Part shown: positions 40,125 to 48,074 of the stretch, in pieces
Layout: each line of letters starts with the position of its first letter
Numbering within the stretch: position 1 is the first letter of the stretch
Source of the DNA: WHSW01 sp963722175
Lineage (GTDB): Bacteria > Actinomycetota > Thermoleophilia > Solirubrobacterales > 70-9
Direction: 5' to 3'
Assembly: GCA_963722175.1 (NCBI GenBank)
Contig: CAVRKA010000001.1
Span: 1-64,000, forward strand
Length of the DNA stretch: 64,000 nucleotides
The notes under the pieces: model-generated
Told to the model about the DNA's origin: nothing
The model's input: the letters and a program-made list of their open reading frames with translations, nothing else
Databases searched by the model: none
Position numbers and translations under genes: made by a program

Positions 40125-40142
40125 GCCCGGCGGGGGCCGGGC
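40125..40142 (-). terminator. Rho-independent-like terminator after the CsbD gene
   Basis: GCCCGGC and GCCGGGC arms with a 4-nt loop; on the minus strand TCTTCTC follows. It lies downstream of the 40208 stop. Confidence 0.5.
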
Positions 40143-40207
40143 CCTTCCGAGTCACTCAGTTCGACAACCGGTGTGACTCACGTACGTTTGATTAGGAGTT
40201 AGGACGC

Positions 40208-40402
40208 TTAGGACGTCTTCCGCTCGAGGTTGGCGACCTCCTGTGCCTTGTCGGTCACCCGGTCCTCGGCGCGGTCGAGCTGCTCCTTCTTCTCGCCCTT
40301 CTCCTCCTCGCGGCGACCCTCGCCATGCATCGAGCGGTCATCCTTGAGGTCGCCGACGACCTGCTTGGCCTTGCCGGTGATCTTGTCGGTGATCGAGCTC
40401 AC
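40208..40402 (-). CDS. CsbD-family stress protein
   Basis: 64 residues. VSSITDKITGKAKQVVGDLKDDRSMHGEGRREEEKGE: the K-x-K-Q-x-x-G-x-x-x-D-D/N core and the later DRAEDRVTDKAQE match CsbD-like general-stress proteins, intrinsically disordered or helical. GTG start with GGAGG 7 nt before it. Confidence 0.8.
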   Translation of the reverse strand: MSSITDKITGKAKQVVGDLKDDRSMHGEGRREEEKGEKKEQLDRAEDRVTDKAQEVANLERKTS

Positions 40403-40535
40403 CGTGATACCTCCTAGCGTTCGTTTCGCTCGCCCTTCGCCTACCCGGCCCCCCGAGGGCCTAACGGCGAGCGGAAAGTCGTTTCGATCAGGGGTCGGGG
40501 GGTAGCGTGCCCAGCCGCTAGATTTGACCGGCCCT

Positions 40536-40609
40536 GGTGGACGTAGCTCAGTTGGTAGAGCTCCTGGTTGTGGTCCAGGCGGTCGGGGGTTCGAGTCCCC
40601 TCGTCCACC
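40536..40609 (+). tRNA. tRNA-His(GTG), integration target of the island
   Basis: 74 nt including the extra G(-1). Acceptor GTGGACG/CGTCCAC with C73, anticodon stem CCTGG/CCAGG with loop TTGTGGT (anticodon GTG), T-arm CGGGGGTTCGAGTCCCCTC. The last 43 nt (40567-40609) recur exactly at 53009-53051. Confidence 0.95.
40567..40609 (+). other. attL: 43-bp tRNA-His 3' half
   Basis: Identical to 53009-53051. It begins at the end of the anticodon stem and runs to the last base of the tRNA, the usual crossover segment of tyrosine integrases. Confidence 0.9.
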
Positions 40610-40899
40610 TCTCAAGAATCTCCTGTAAATCGGCATAAAAGCGAATCGGAGGATCCGGTGGGCCCGCCCGCCGAGGTGCCAATGAGGTGCCAAACCTGCG
40701 CGCGAGCTGCCGCGAGCCTTTGAGGCTCACGTCGGCCTCGCTGGTCGGAACGGCTTAATCCGCCGGCCGACTTTCGCCCTGTCGAGCGCCGACGCGTACC
40801 GGGGCGCCGCCGCCGACGGTCCGTCGAAAAACCCATACTCAGCATGGAATGCGAAAGCCTGGCTAGGGTCACCCTGGACGAGCCCCAGAGGAGGAACGA
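40610..40899. other. Left edge of the island, no clear gene
   Basis: About 290 bp. The minus strand in 40620-40720 could be a relic integrase C-terminus (RFGTSLAPRR), but this is too weak to annotate. One GCATGGAATGC motif is present at 40822. Confidence 0.4.
40822..40855 (+). repeat. GCATGGAATGC motif, copy M
   Basis: GTCGAAAAACCCATACT then CAGCATGGAATGCGAAA. It is 45 bp upstream of the 40900 gene and closely matches copy K and the reconstructed copy under the IS1182 element. Confidence 0.65.
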
Positions 40900-41277
40900 A
40901 TGAAGTCAGTACTCGTATCGGCCGTTGTGATCGTTGTTGCCACCGTGGCGGCGGCCACAGCCGGGGCTGAGTCAAGTCGTCCAAACGTCCTCTGCGGGAA
41001 CTTCGGAGGACAGACCATGGATCCGCATCTCGCTCGCAAGCCCGCCCGCTGCGATGTCACTGTCACCGGCGGCCTCCCCTCCGTGGACTACCTTCGGCAC
41101 ATGAAGTGGACCACCTGGAACAAGCATCCTGTGGGCCGAGGGTTGGTGAACGGCACACCGCACCGCGTCCGCCTGAAGAAGACGCGCCCATGCGGCCAAA
41201 ACGGGGAGTTCAAGGTGTACTCGAAGATGTCAATCGACGGCCGCCCGTTCCGTCCGCTCCTGTACTGCGGGGACTGA
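40900..41277 (+). CDS. Secreted KW-W domain protein
   Basis: 125 residues with a signal peptide (1-23, ending TAGAES). It has YLRHMKWTTWNKHPVGRGLVNG, the family signature, four cysteines (VLCGN, ARCDVT, RPCGQNG, LYCGD) and a closing KTRPCGQNGEFKVYSKM strand that matches the KTKQCGGQTVDLYRRAK strand of the 10908 protein. Strong GAGGAGG before the ATG. Function unknown. Confidence 0.7.
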   Translation: MKSVLVSAVVIVVATVAAATAGAESSRPNVLCGNFGGQTMDPHLARKPARCDVTVTGGLPSVDYLRHMKWTTWNKHPVGRGLVNGTPHRVRLKKTRPCGQNGEFKVYSKMSIDGRPFRPLLYCGD

Positions 41278-41388
41278 AGGAGCATTGACCGGGCTCAAGG
41301 CTCTGAGGGTGTCGATGCATGTAGGCAGGGGTGTCGCCGCTGCCACCACTTTCCGCCCCTCGCCTGCGGCGCGCTCGGTGGACGACGC

Positions 41389-42096
41389 TCAGCAGGTGTA
41401 GATCGGGAACCCGTAGCGGATTGTCCCGACGCCCTCTGCGTCGATCCGAGCCCTGACCTTCGAGAAGACCAACCGCCCGCATGAGACGACCGGCTTAGTT
41501 AGCTTGATCCGGCCCGGGTGAAAACCCGCGCTCGATATGTAGAGCTTGCCCTTGGCTGTCGCTCGCCGGTTCCCCCACTTCCACCTGAGGCCCCGCCCAA
41601 TCGCGTCGCCGCCCGCTATCGAGTCCGCTCCCCGTCGAAGAATCGCGCACTTACGGGGGGCGGTGTAGAAGTCTGGCGTCGCGCCGGGTTCGCTCGGGAA
41701 GGAGTGATTCCAGCAGCCGACCTTTGGCTTGGGCGACCCGCCGAGTCGCTCGGGAATGTTCTCCGGTGGGTAGGACGTCTTGAGCGCCTTTGGCTTGGTC
41801 CGGTGCCTACACACCCAGGCGACCCGATATGGGTAGTAGGCGTTCTGCCACTTGCAGCGGAAGCTCTTGATGAACTCGACCTCGCCACGAGCTGGCGGAT
41901 AGTCGTTCTTGATCGTCTCGAAGTAACGGTGCGCGATTCTCTGTGCGTTGCCGCAAGTCATGTTCTTGACCTTCATCGGCAGCTCATACGGGCCGCTGAT
42001 CGTCGTTCTCCCGCAATCGTCGTAGTCGGCACTGGCGCTAGGTGCTGCTATCACGAACACGGCGACGAGGGCCAGGCAGGCGAGAGTCAGGCGCAT
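41389..42096 (-). CDS. Secreted two-domain protein with C-terminal KW-W domain
   Basis: 235 residues with signal peptide (1-23). The first domain (25-110) has Cys at DDCGR, MTCGN, FRCKWQ and WVCRH, with a CGNAQRIAHRYFE helix of the type seen in many small actinobacterial secreted proteins. The second domain (125-235) begins VGCWNHSFPSEPG and contains GRGLRWKWGNRRATAKGK, and ends FPIYTC, like the C-terminus YPIYTC of the 3127 protein. The two share about 110 residues end to end. Confidence 0.7.
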   Translation of the reverse strand: MRLTLACLALVAVFVIAAPSASADYDDCGRTTISGPYELPMKVKNMTCGNAQRIAHRYFETIKNDYPPARGEVEFIKSFRCKWQNAYYPYRVAWVCRHRTKPKALKTSYPPENIPERLGGSPKPKVGCWNHSFPSEPGATPDFYTAPRKCAILRRGADSIAGGDAIGRGLRWKWGNRRATAKGKLYISSAGFHPGRIKLTKPVVSCGRLVFSKVRARIDAEGVGTIRYGFPIYTC

Positions 42097-42174
42097 GGTC
42101 CCACCCTAACTCGCAATCGCTGGAGCAGGTGCGATTAGCTCTGAGAACGCGGGAGCCCGCGTGAAACCTTCTGC

Positions 42175-42192
42175 TTGCATGGAATGCACAAC
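42175..42192 (+). repeat. GCATGGAATGC motif, copy V
   Basis: CTTGCATGGAATGCACAAC, with palindromic core TGCAT-GGA-ATGCA. It begins the interval with the integrase stub and the HEPN-like gene. Confidence 0.6.
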
Positions 42193-42263
42193 GGTGGCAA
42201 GGGGTCGGCGGGCGGGAAATGTCAAGCCCGCCGCCGAGAAGGCGGGGGCGCCCCGGGGCCGGG

Positions 42264-42500
42264 TTCCATGGCTGGCATACCTGCGCCTCGTTGCTATTCG
42301 AGGGTGGTCGCAACATCAGGCAGGTGCAGCAATGGTTGGGACACCACGCGCCGAGCTTCACGCTCGACACCTACATCCACCTGCTCGACGAGGGCGTTGG
42401 CGATGCGCTCGACGTTCGTGCCGAGTTGCGAGACGCCGAGCGACCCACCCGGGGGCGATCGAGGCACCTGCGACGATCGTCGTGTGACACGACTCGATGA
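42264..42500 (+). pseudogene. Tyrosine integrase C-terminal fragment
   Basis: Encodes FHGWHTCASLLFEGG, then IRQVQQWLGHHAPSFTLDTYIHLLDEGVGDALDV: the HxxRH box (R changed to W), the GHH His and the Tyr nucleophile. Everything upstream of the box is missing, so only the last quarter of a phage-type integrase remains. Confidence 0.75.
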
Positions 42501-43575
42501 CGCACGGGCTGTTCTGTCCGAGCTTGACGACGCGCTGGCCGAGGCTTTCGGTGCCGATCACCATGGGTTCCCCTGGTATGCGTCGATACAGGACCCGAAG
42601 GTCCAGGTCGTTCGGTCGAACCAGGCAATTGCCGTCGTGGACGCCGCCCAGGCGCATCTCGATGCACTAGCGGAGGCCGCGCGCCAGCTCCGGAAGGTCG
42701 TCGGCCCGAACGGCAGAACCATGCCCACGCCCGGCGACGCCGTGGAGCTGGCTCAGCACGACCAGGTCTGGGTTGAGATCACCGACGGACTACGTGCTGC
42801 GGGTTCGCTGCTCGACGTTCTCGGCGGTCTGACCGTGCTGCAACTCGGTCTGCCGGTAAGCCCGACCTTCGCAGACAGCCGCCACTTACTGCGGTGCGAG
42901 CCCGCTCCGACCGCACCGGCGGGCGAGCAGGCTGCCGCCGTCGAACGCGCCCGTCTGGTTGTGGCCGAGGCTGCGGAATCCGGCCCGGCCGGGTGGATTG
43001 CGTGGACATTGGAGTCCCGCAACGCGATGGTCCACCGTGGCCGGAACATCGCTGCCTGGCTGCCGGTGCCGGCGCCTGGGCCTGGCCGGGCAAGGCTCGT
43101 GGTCGTCACGGAAATGCCGCCGCAGCGGGTCGTCCGCGTCTTCCCCCACGTCCGGCGGATGCCGGACCTGACCGATGCCGAGACCGTTCTGTTGGGTGCG
43201 CAATATCCCGACACCTGTCTCAACGAGCCTGCGCAGGACACTCTCGATGGCCTAGTTGAGCATTGCGCCGGGCTGACCGCAGCGGTCGTCGAGAACCTGC
43301 ACGGCGGCCTCGCCGACCTCTCGGGGTTCACCTGGCCGCAGGAGTGGGCGCTTGCGGATCGACCACCTCGCGCCATTGAGGCGGATGGATTCGAGGGATT
43401 CGATCACCGGCCGGTCCCCGGCGCCGACTTCATCGCGATGAACCCCCGTACAGCCGAGCGGCTTCTCGCCGCGGAACGCATCCGCCTGGCGGAGCAGGAG
43501 GAGGGCACCGAGGCCGAGACCGAACCGGGTGCCGCCTCGGCCGAGACGCCGCCCGGTCCACGCTTAGAAGGCTAG
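42484..43575 (+). CDS. Hypothetical protein with HEPN-like motif
   Basis: 363 residues from GTG 42484, mostly helical, cytoplasmic. ESRNAMVHRGRN (about 178-189) fits the R-x4-H motif of HEPN RNases, which sits at the helix end in those proteins. The rest (for example LDALAEAARQLRKVVG, TVLLGAQYPDTCL) is unfamiliar. The C-terminus is acidic. It overlaps the next, convergent gene by four bases. Possible RNase toxin or defence effector; inference only. Confidence 0.55.
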   Translation: MTRLDDARAVLSELDDALAEAFGADHHGFPWYASIQDPKVQVVRSNQAIAVVDAAQAHLDALAEAARQLRKVVGPNGRTMPTPGDAVELAQHDQVWVEITDGLRAAGSLLDVLGGLTVLQLGLPVSPTFADSRHLLRCEPAPTAPAGEQAAAVERARLVVAEAAESGPAGWIAWTLESRNAMVHRGRNIAAWLPVPAPGPGRARLVVVTEMPPQRVVRVFPHVRRMPDLTDAETVLLGAQYPDTCLNEPAQDTLDGLVEHCAGLTAAVVENLHGGLADLSGFTWPQEWALADRPPRAIEADGFEGFDHRPVPGADFIAMNPRTAERLLAAERIRLAEQEEGTEAETEPGAASAETPPGPRLEG

Positions 43576-43850
43576 GCAGCCCGCAGGTCCTTGATCCAGG
43601 CGGTCTTGGCGTCCTTGAAGTTCGTCGCCCAGTCGCTGTTCGTGACGTCGAAGACCGCAACGCGGTCGTTGGTGTCAACGAGTCGCATCAGGTCATCGCG
43701 AACGTCGCTTGCCGTCTTGGTCGTGCGGACGAGCCACAGCGATTCCAGCAACGGGTCGTACGCCCCAAACGACTTGATGTAGTCGTACAGCGGTTGGTAG
43801 TTCCGGCCCGGGGCTCGCAGGTCGTAGTTGATTTGAATCGTGCGTGTCAT
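43572..43850 (-). CDS. Cas2-fold-like small protein (SinR-like)
   Basis: 92 residues. MTRTIQINYDLRAPGRNYQPLYDYIKSFG, then a LVRTTKTASDVRDDLMRLVD helix, then NDRVAVFDVTNSDWA: the beta-alpha-beta-beta-alpha-beta order of ferredoxin-like Cas2/VapD-type proteins that are found as stand-alone genes. It lacks CRISPR context. Convergent with and touching the HEPN-like gene. Confidence 0.6.
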   Translation of the reverse strand: MTRTIQINYDLRAPGRNYQPLYDYIKSFGAYDPLLESLWLVRTTKTASDVRDDLMRLVDTNDRVAVFDVTNSDWATNFKDAKTAWIKDLRAA

Positions 43851-44163
43851 GCCAGCTCCTGACTGTTCGATTTTCTGGCGATCCTGCTCAGCTGGCTCTG
43901 TGCAGCCACCTATCCATGATCAAGGTCTCATACGGGTCGGTCGGAACCGGGCAGGTGGCAACGAAGAGGCAACGGCCCACACGGCAGCGCACCGGATCAG
44001 ACCGGAGCATTCATGTCCGAATACCGCTTGAGCTAGCGAAGCCACCGACCCAGGCGGAACGGACCGGAGCGCTGCGGGCAACAAGGAGTCCTCCCCGTCA
44101 CGCAAGGGAGGGCGGGAGTCACCGACGTCTGTATCGCACACCAGCTGGAAAACGCCTACTCCG
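43851..44163. other. Noncoding stretch left of the IS1182 element
   Basis: About 310 bp without a plausible gene. Its last 12 bases (AACGCCTACTCC, to 44163) plus the CATG belong to the interrupted GCATGGAATGC motif copy. Confidence 0.4.
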
Positions 44164-44167
44164 CATG

Positions 44168-45622
44168 GAGCCTGTCGCACAAACCTCCGTCCGGGCGGGC
44201 CCCGAGCATTCCGGTCATGGCCCAGAACTTCCTCAGCTGCGACCGCGACCAACAGATGCTGCTGCCGGCCGACATGCGCGAGTGGCTGGCCGACGACCAC
44301 CTCGCCTGGTTCGTTCTCGACGCCGTCTCGGAGATGAACCTGGAGCCGTTCTTCTCTGACTACCGAGACGACGGTTGGGGACGCGCCGCCCACGACCCCG
44401 AGATGATGGTCGCCCTTCTCCTCTACGCCTACTCGGTTGGCGAGCGCTCCTCGCGAAAGATCGAGCGCCACTGCGCCGAGGACATCGCCTTTCGGGTGAT
44501 CGCCGCCAACCAGGCGCCCGATCACTCGACGATCGCCCGCTTTCGCTCGCGCCACGAGAACGAGCTCGCCGAGCTGTTCGGCGAGGTCCTCGTCCTCTGC
44601 GCCAAGGCCGGCCTCGTCTCGGTCGGGGCGATCGCCCTCGACGGCACCCGGATCCGCGCCAACGCCGCCGATCGACAGAACCGCACCTATGAGCAGCTGG
44701 CCCGAGAGATCCTCGAGGAGGCCGCCTCGGTCGACGCCGCCGAGGACGCCGAGTTCGGCGACAAGCGAGGCGACGAGCTGCCCGGCGATCGCAACTCACG
44801 CCGCCGAAAGCTTCGCGAGGCAAAGCGCGCGATCGACGCCGACTACGAGGCAAAGGACGCAGAGGTGGCCGCCTGGAAGGTGGCAATGGCAGAGCACACC
44901 GCCCGCACCGGCTACGTGAAGAAGGGAAACCCGAAGAAGCCGCGACCGCTGGCGCCCAGAGAGGGCCGCCGCGCCAACCTCACCGATCCCGACTCAAAGC
45001 CTGTCAAGACCGCGACCGGGTTCATCCAGGGCTACACCGCCCAGGCCGCCGCCACCGAAGACCAGGTGATCGTCGCCGCGGAGCTGATCACCGGAGCCAA
45101 CGAGCGAAACAGCCTTGCGCCACTGGCCCGCGCCGCCGAGGACGAGCTCGCAAAGGCCGGCGTCGATGAAAAGCCCGAGCTCGCGCTCGCCGACGCCGGC
45201 TATTACAACGGCGCGCAGATCGAGGCGCTTGAGGCCGAGGGCAAGCAGGTCCTCTGCCCGCCCGACGCCGACCGGCGAAAGACGCCGACCAAGATGCGTT
45301 CCAAGCCGCATTTCGAGGCGATGCGAAGCCGCCTGAAAGAGCCCGACGCCGAGGCCGCCTATCGGCGAAGACAGCAGATGATCGAGCCTGTCTTCGCCCA
45401 GATGAAACTCAGACAGCGCGCCGCGAGGTTCTCGCGCCGAGGGTTATCGGCTTGCCGCGCCGAGTGGCGTCTGACGGCCGCAACCCACAACCTCCTGAAG
45501 CTCTATTCGGCCGGTTTGAGGCTCCAGGCGGCCTGATCGGGAGCGCTTCGGCCCCGATCCTCGACCACCCACCCCTTACTGCCTCGTTTGCCGCCGGCGC
45601 CGCGAGTTTTCGCGACAGGCTC
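44168..45622 (+). mobile_element. IS1182-family insertion sequence, complete, 1455 bp
   Basis: Ends: left GAGCCTGTCGCACAAAC (44168-44184) and right reverse complement GAGCCTGTCGCGAAAAC (45606-45622), 15/17 identical. It is flanked by a CATG duplication (44164-44167 and 45623-45626). One full-length transposase gene. IS1182-family elements are known to insert at CATG-type palindromes. Confidence 0.92.
44217..45536 (+). CDS. IS1182-family transposase
   Basis: 439 residues, intact. N-terminal MAQNFLSCDRDQQMLLPADMREWLADDHL domain, then GAIALDGTRIRANA with the first Asp (about 145), the insertion with the coiled charged region (165-260), LALADAGYYNGAQIEAL with the second Asp (about 325), and RRRQQMIEPVFAQMKLRQ with the catalytic Glu (about 390). 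DDE fold complete, so the element may be active. Confidence 0.93.
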   Translation: MAQNFLSCDRDQQMLLPADMREWLADDHLAWFVLDAVSEMNLEPFFSDYRDDGWGRAAHDPEMMVALLLYAYSVGERSSRKIERHCAEDIAFRVIAANQAPDHSTIARFRSRHENELAELFGEVLVLCAKAGLVSVGAIALDGTRIRANAADRQNRTYEQLAREILEEAASVDAAEDAEFGDKRGDELPGDRNSRRRKLREAKRAIDADYEAKDAEVAAWKVAMAEHTARTGYVKKGNPKKPRPLAPREGRRANLTDPDSKPVKTATGFIQGYTAQAAATEDQVIVAAELITGANERNSLAPLARAAEDELAKAGVDEKPELALADAGYYNGAQIEALEAEGKQVLCPPDADRRKTPTKMRSKPHFEAMRSRLKEPDAEAAYRRRQQMIEPVFAQMKLRQRAARFSRRGLSACRAEWRLTAATHNLLKLYSAGLRLQAA

Positions 45623-45702
45623 CATGGAATGCGACACTTTCTCGGGACTTGACCGGGTTAGGTAGTCCGCTACGCCGAACCCGAGATGGGGTTCATACGA
45701 AC

Positions 45703-47475
45703 ATGAACCGCCGTACCGCCGGCTTCGCGATGTCCCTCGCCCTAGTCGTGGGGCCGCTGCTGATTGCCGCTTCCGCGCAGGCGTCCCCTCAGCCCACCGG
45801 CCAGGCTCTAGCCGTTGAGGTGCAAGCGGACGGGCGGATTGTCGTTGGTGGAACCGCTGAAACCTGCGATCCACGCACCGGCTCCTGCGTGGACGGCAGT
45901 CTGTTCGTGGCCCGGTATCTGCCCTCCGGGGAGCCCGACTTGAGTTTCGGCGATGGCGACGGTTCGACCGAACTCCCGATCTCCCCTGGGGGGGTCTCGT
46001 TCGCGGGCATGGCGGCGGGGCCGAGTGGCAGCATCACTGTCGCTGGCGACACGCTGGCCGGGGTCGGCTCCGATTCACTGGTCGTGGCGCGCCTCCGCCA
46101 AGCCGGTGATCTTGACCCGAGCTTTGGCTCGGGAGGCACCACCAGCCTGCCCCACAGTCAGATCCGCGGCGGCAGAGGTAACGCCCTGAGCGTCACGCAG
46201 GCGGGGAGGATCGTCGTGGCGGGCGTCGCCCCGGACCCTCCCGATACGCAATTCGCTGTTGCGCAGCTGCTCCCTAACGGCGTCCTTGATCCCGACTTCG
46301 GAAACGGGGGCGTCAGCACCCTGAGGGTCGACCCGAGCACCGACAGCGAGTCGGCGAATGCGGTAGTCGAGCTGCCCGACGGACGGATCCTCGTCGCCGG
46401 CGGCAGTCAACCCCGGGGTTCCTTTTCACTCCCGGGATCCGGTGGGTTCGCAATCGCGCAGCTGCTTGCCGACGGCGATCCCGACCCGTCGTTTGGTGGC
46501 GGCGACGGCCGCGCCGTCCTAGCCCCAGTCAACGAATTCCAGGTCCTGGTCTCGGTCAGGTCGGTGAATCTGCGGCCAGACGGCGGGGCGTACCTGACTG
46601 GCTTTCGGGCGTTCGGCCAGCGCGCTTGCGGAAACCTGGCGGTTGCGAACATGGACGCAGGAGGCTCGCTTGCGCCCGCCTACGCCGATTCTGGAGTCGC
46701 GACGCTGGACACTCCCGGATGCGAGGCTGGATCTGACGGAGTCCTGCGCGAATCCGGCGGTCTCGTCGCCACCGCCTCGCTGGCTGTCGAGGGTGCTCGG
46801 GCGTTCCTGGCAGCACTCGACGCCGGCGGTGCGCTTGAGGGTGGGTTTGGAGGGGACGGGATCGCCGAGCCCTCGACGCTCGGCCTCTCGTCAGGGATCG
46901 CTGCGCTGGCCAGCGTGTCCGACGGTTTGGTGGTCGGGGCCGGGCACGTGGATTCCGATCTCTGCCTCGGTGCGAAGCGGAGCGCACGACCGTGTCGAGC
47001 GGTTCTCCTGACGCGCATTCGCGCTGATGGCCAACTCGACCTGAGCTTCGGAACCGACGGGATCGTCACCACGCCCGCCGTCTGCGCGAATCAACATGCC
47101 GCCCCTTGTGGGCTGTCTCGCCACAGGTTTCGTGTGCTCGCCCGGCGCGGACTCCCCGAGACCGTCGAACTTGGATCCGCCGCCGCCAAACGTGCCGCTC
47201 GATCCGTTCGCGTCCGCGTGCAGTGCAAGAGGCAGATCGACGAGATCTGTCGGGTTCGGCTTCGACTCAAGGCGAGGCCGGACGGGGTTGGGCTCGGCCA
47301 GCCAACGAGGCTCAAGGTCAAGCCTGGCAAGGGGCGGTCGGTTCGGGTCGACCTCTCAAGGACCGACTCGGCCTCAGTTAGCCCCCGAGATCGCCTCCTG
47401 GTCAAGGCGAGCATCAGTACCGAGAATCAACCGCCGATCTCCGTTTCACGGCGTGCGGCAATCGGGACCCGCTAG
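45703..47475 (+). CDS. Secreted delta-60 repeat beta-propeller protein
   Basis: 590 residues with signal peptide (1-28). At least seven repeats of about 55 residues with the delta-60 hallmark L-D-x-S-F-G-x-G-G (PDLSFGDGDG, LDPSFGSGG, LDPDFGNGG, PDPSFGGGDG, LDLSFGTDG). Then a C-terminal 100-residue Arg/Lys/Ser-rich Ig-like domain (RSVRVRVQCKRQIDEICRVRLRLKAR). Likely a surface or extracellular protein. Ends 37 bp before hairpin N. Confidence 0.8.
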   Translation: MNRRTAGFAMSLALVVGPLLIAASAQASPQPTGQALAVEVQADGRIVVGGTAETCDPRTGSCVDGSLFVARYLPSGEPDLSFGDGDGSTELPISPGGVSFAGMAAGPSGSITVAGDTLAGVGSDSLVVARLRQAGDLDPSFGSGGTTSLPHSQIRGGRGNALSVTQAGRIVVAGVAPDPPDTQFAVAQLLPNGVLDPDFGNGGVSTLRVDPSTDSESANAVVELPDGRILVAGGSQPRGSFSLPGSGGFAIAQLLADGDPDPSFGGGDGRAVLAPVNEFQVLVSVRSVNLRPDGGAYLTGFRAFGQRACGNLAVANMDAGGSLAPAYADSGVATLDTPGCEAGSDGVLRESGGLVATASLAVEGARAFLAALDAGGALEGGFGGDGIAEPSTLGLSSGIAALASVSDGLVVGAGHVDSDLCLGAKRSARPCRAVLLTRIRADGQLDLSFGTDGIVTTPAVCANQHAAPCGLSRHRFRVLARRGLPETVELGSAAAKRAARSVRVRVQCKRQIDEICRVRLRLKARPDGVGLGQPTRLKVKPGKGRSVRVDLSRTDSASVSPRDRLLVKASISTENQPPISVSRRAAIGTR

Positions 47476-47511
47476 CGGTACGCCTATCCGGGGTGATTCC
47501 GCCCGTCGAAA

Positions 47512-47534
47512 TGTCGCGCATTGGACGAAAAGCG
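47512..47534 (+). repeat. GGACGA hairpin site N
   Basis: GTCGCGCATT-GGACGA-AAAGCGTCC. It separates the 45703 gene (plus) from the 47538 gene (minus), ending at the latter's stop. Confidence 0.75.
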
Positions 47535-47537
47535 TCC

Positions 47538-48026
47538 TCAGCGACGCTTCGCGTTCCACTGCTGCGGATAGAGAGTCGTGCAGTCGGGGTTCGACTCGCT
47601 GTTGGGCGGGAATGAGTCCCCGATGAAGTACAGGTAGCCGGTCAGCCGACGACGACCGACGACCCGTCCCGAGACCTCGTAGTAGCTCTGGCCGGTGCCT
47701 TCAAAGAGCTTGTACTGCTGGAACTTGAACGCGCCATCTCGGTTCACCTTCGTTCGGTACCGCAAGAAGTCCATCCGCCGCTGCGACCCGTCCTCGCAGT
47801 CGAGCACGATCTGCGTTGCCCGGAACGCGACAGATCGAGCGCGGTCTCCTCGGACGCTGACCTTCGCGTCCATGTGGCCACCCCTCCCGACGCCCAGGAA
47901 CCCGCCCTCGTAGGTGCGTAACTCAACCCCGCCGGTGGCAGTGCTTTGAACCGGGGACACGGCTAGAGCCACGAGGGCGCCCAGCGCGGCTACGGCCATG
48001 GGGATCAGAACCCGCATCGCACTCAT
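47538..48026 (-). CDS. Secreted protein, one-domain paralog of the 48071 protein
   Basis: 162 residues with signal peptide (1-30). The domain has CEDGSQRRMDFLRYRTKVNRDGAF.. GRVVGRRRLTGYLYF.. CTTLYPQQWNAKRR. The same order (a Cys, K-x-N-x-x-G-x-F, then G-x-V-x-x-x-R-R-x-x-G-x-L, a late Cys, W-x-A-x-R) recurs twice in the next gene. Function unknown. Confidence 0.65.
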   Translation of the reverse strand: MSAMRVLIPMAVAALGALVALAVSPVQSTATGGVELRTYEGGFLGVGRGGHMDAKVSVRGDRARSVAFRATQIVLDCEDGSQRRMDFLRYRTKVNRDGAFKFQQYKLFEGTGQSYYEVSGRVVGRRRLTGYLYFIGDSFPPNSESNPDCTTLYPQQWNAKRR

Positions 48027-48048
48027 TCAACTCGGGCGTGCGCCAGGG

Positions 48049-48074
48049 GTTGCGCTTTGGACGAAAAGCACTAC
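48049..48074 (+). repeat. GGACGA hairpin site O
   Basis: GTTGCGCTTT-GGACGA-AAAGCACTAC. Both arms are nearly full length. Confidence 0.8.

Noticed and set aside
40620..40730. Integrase C-terminal relic on the minus strand right of tRNA-His
   Set aside because: RFGTSLAPRR is suggestive, but no catalytic motif is present and the stretch is too short.
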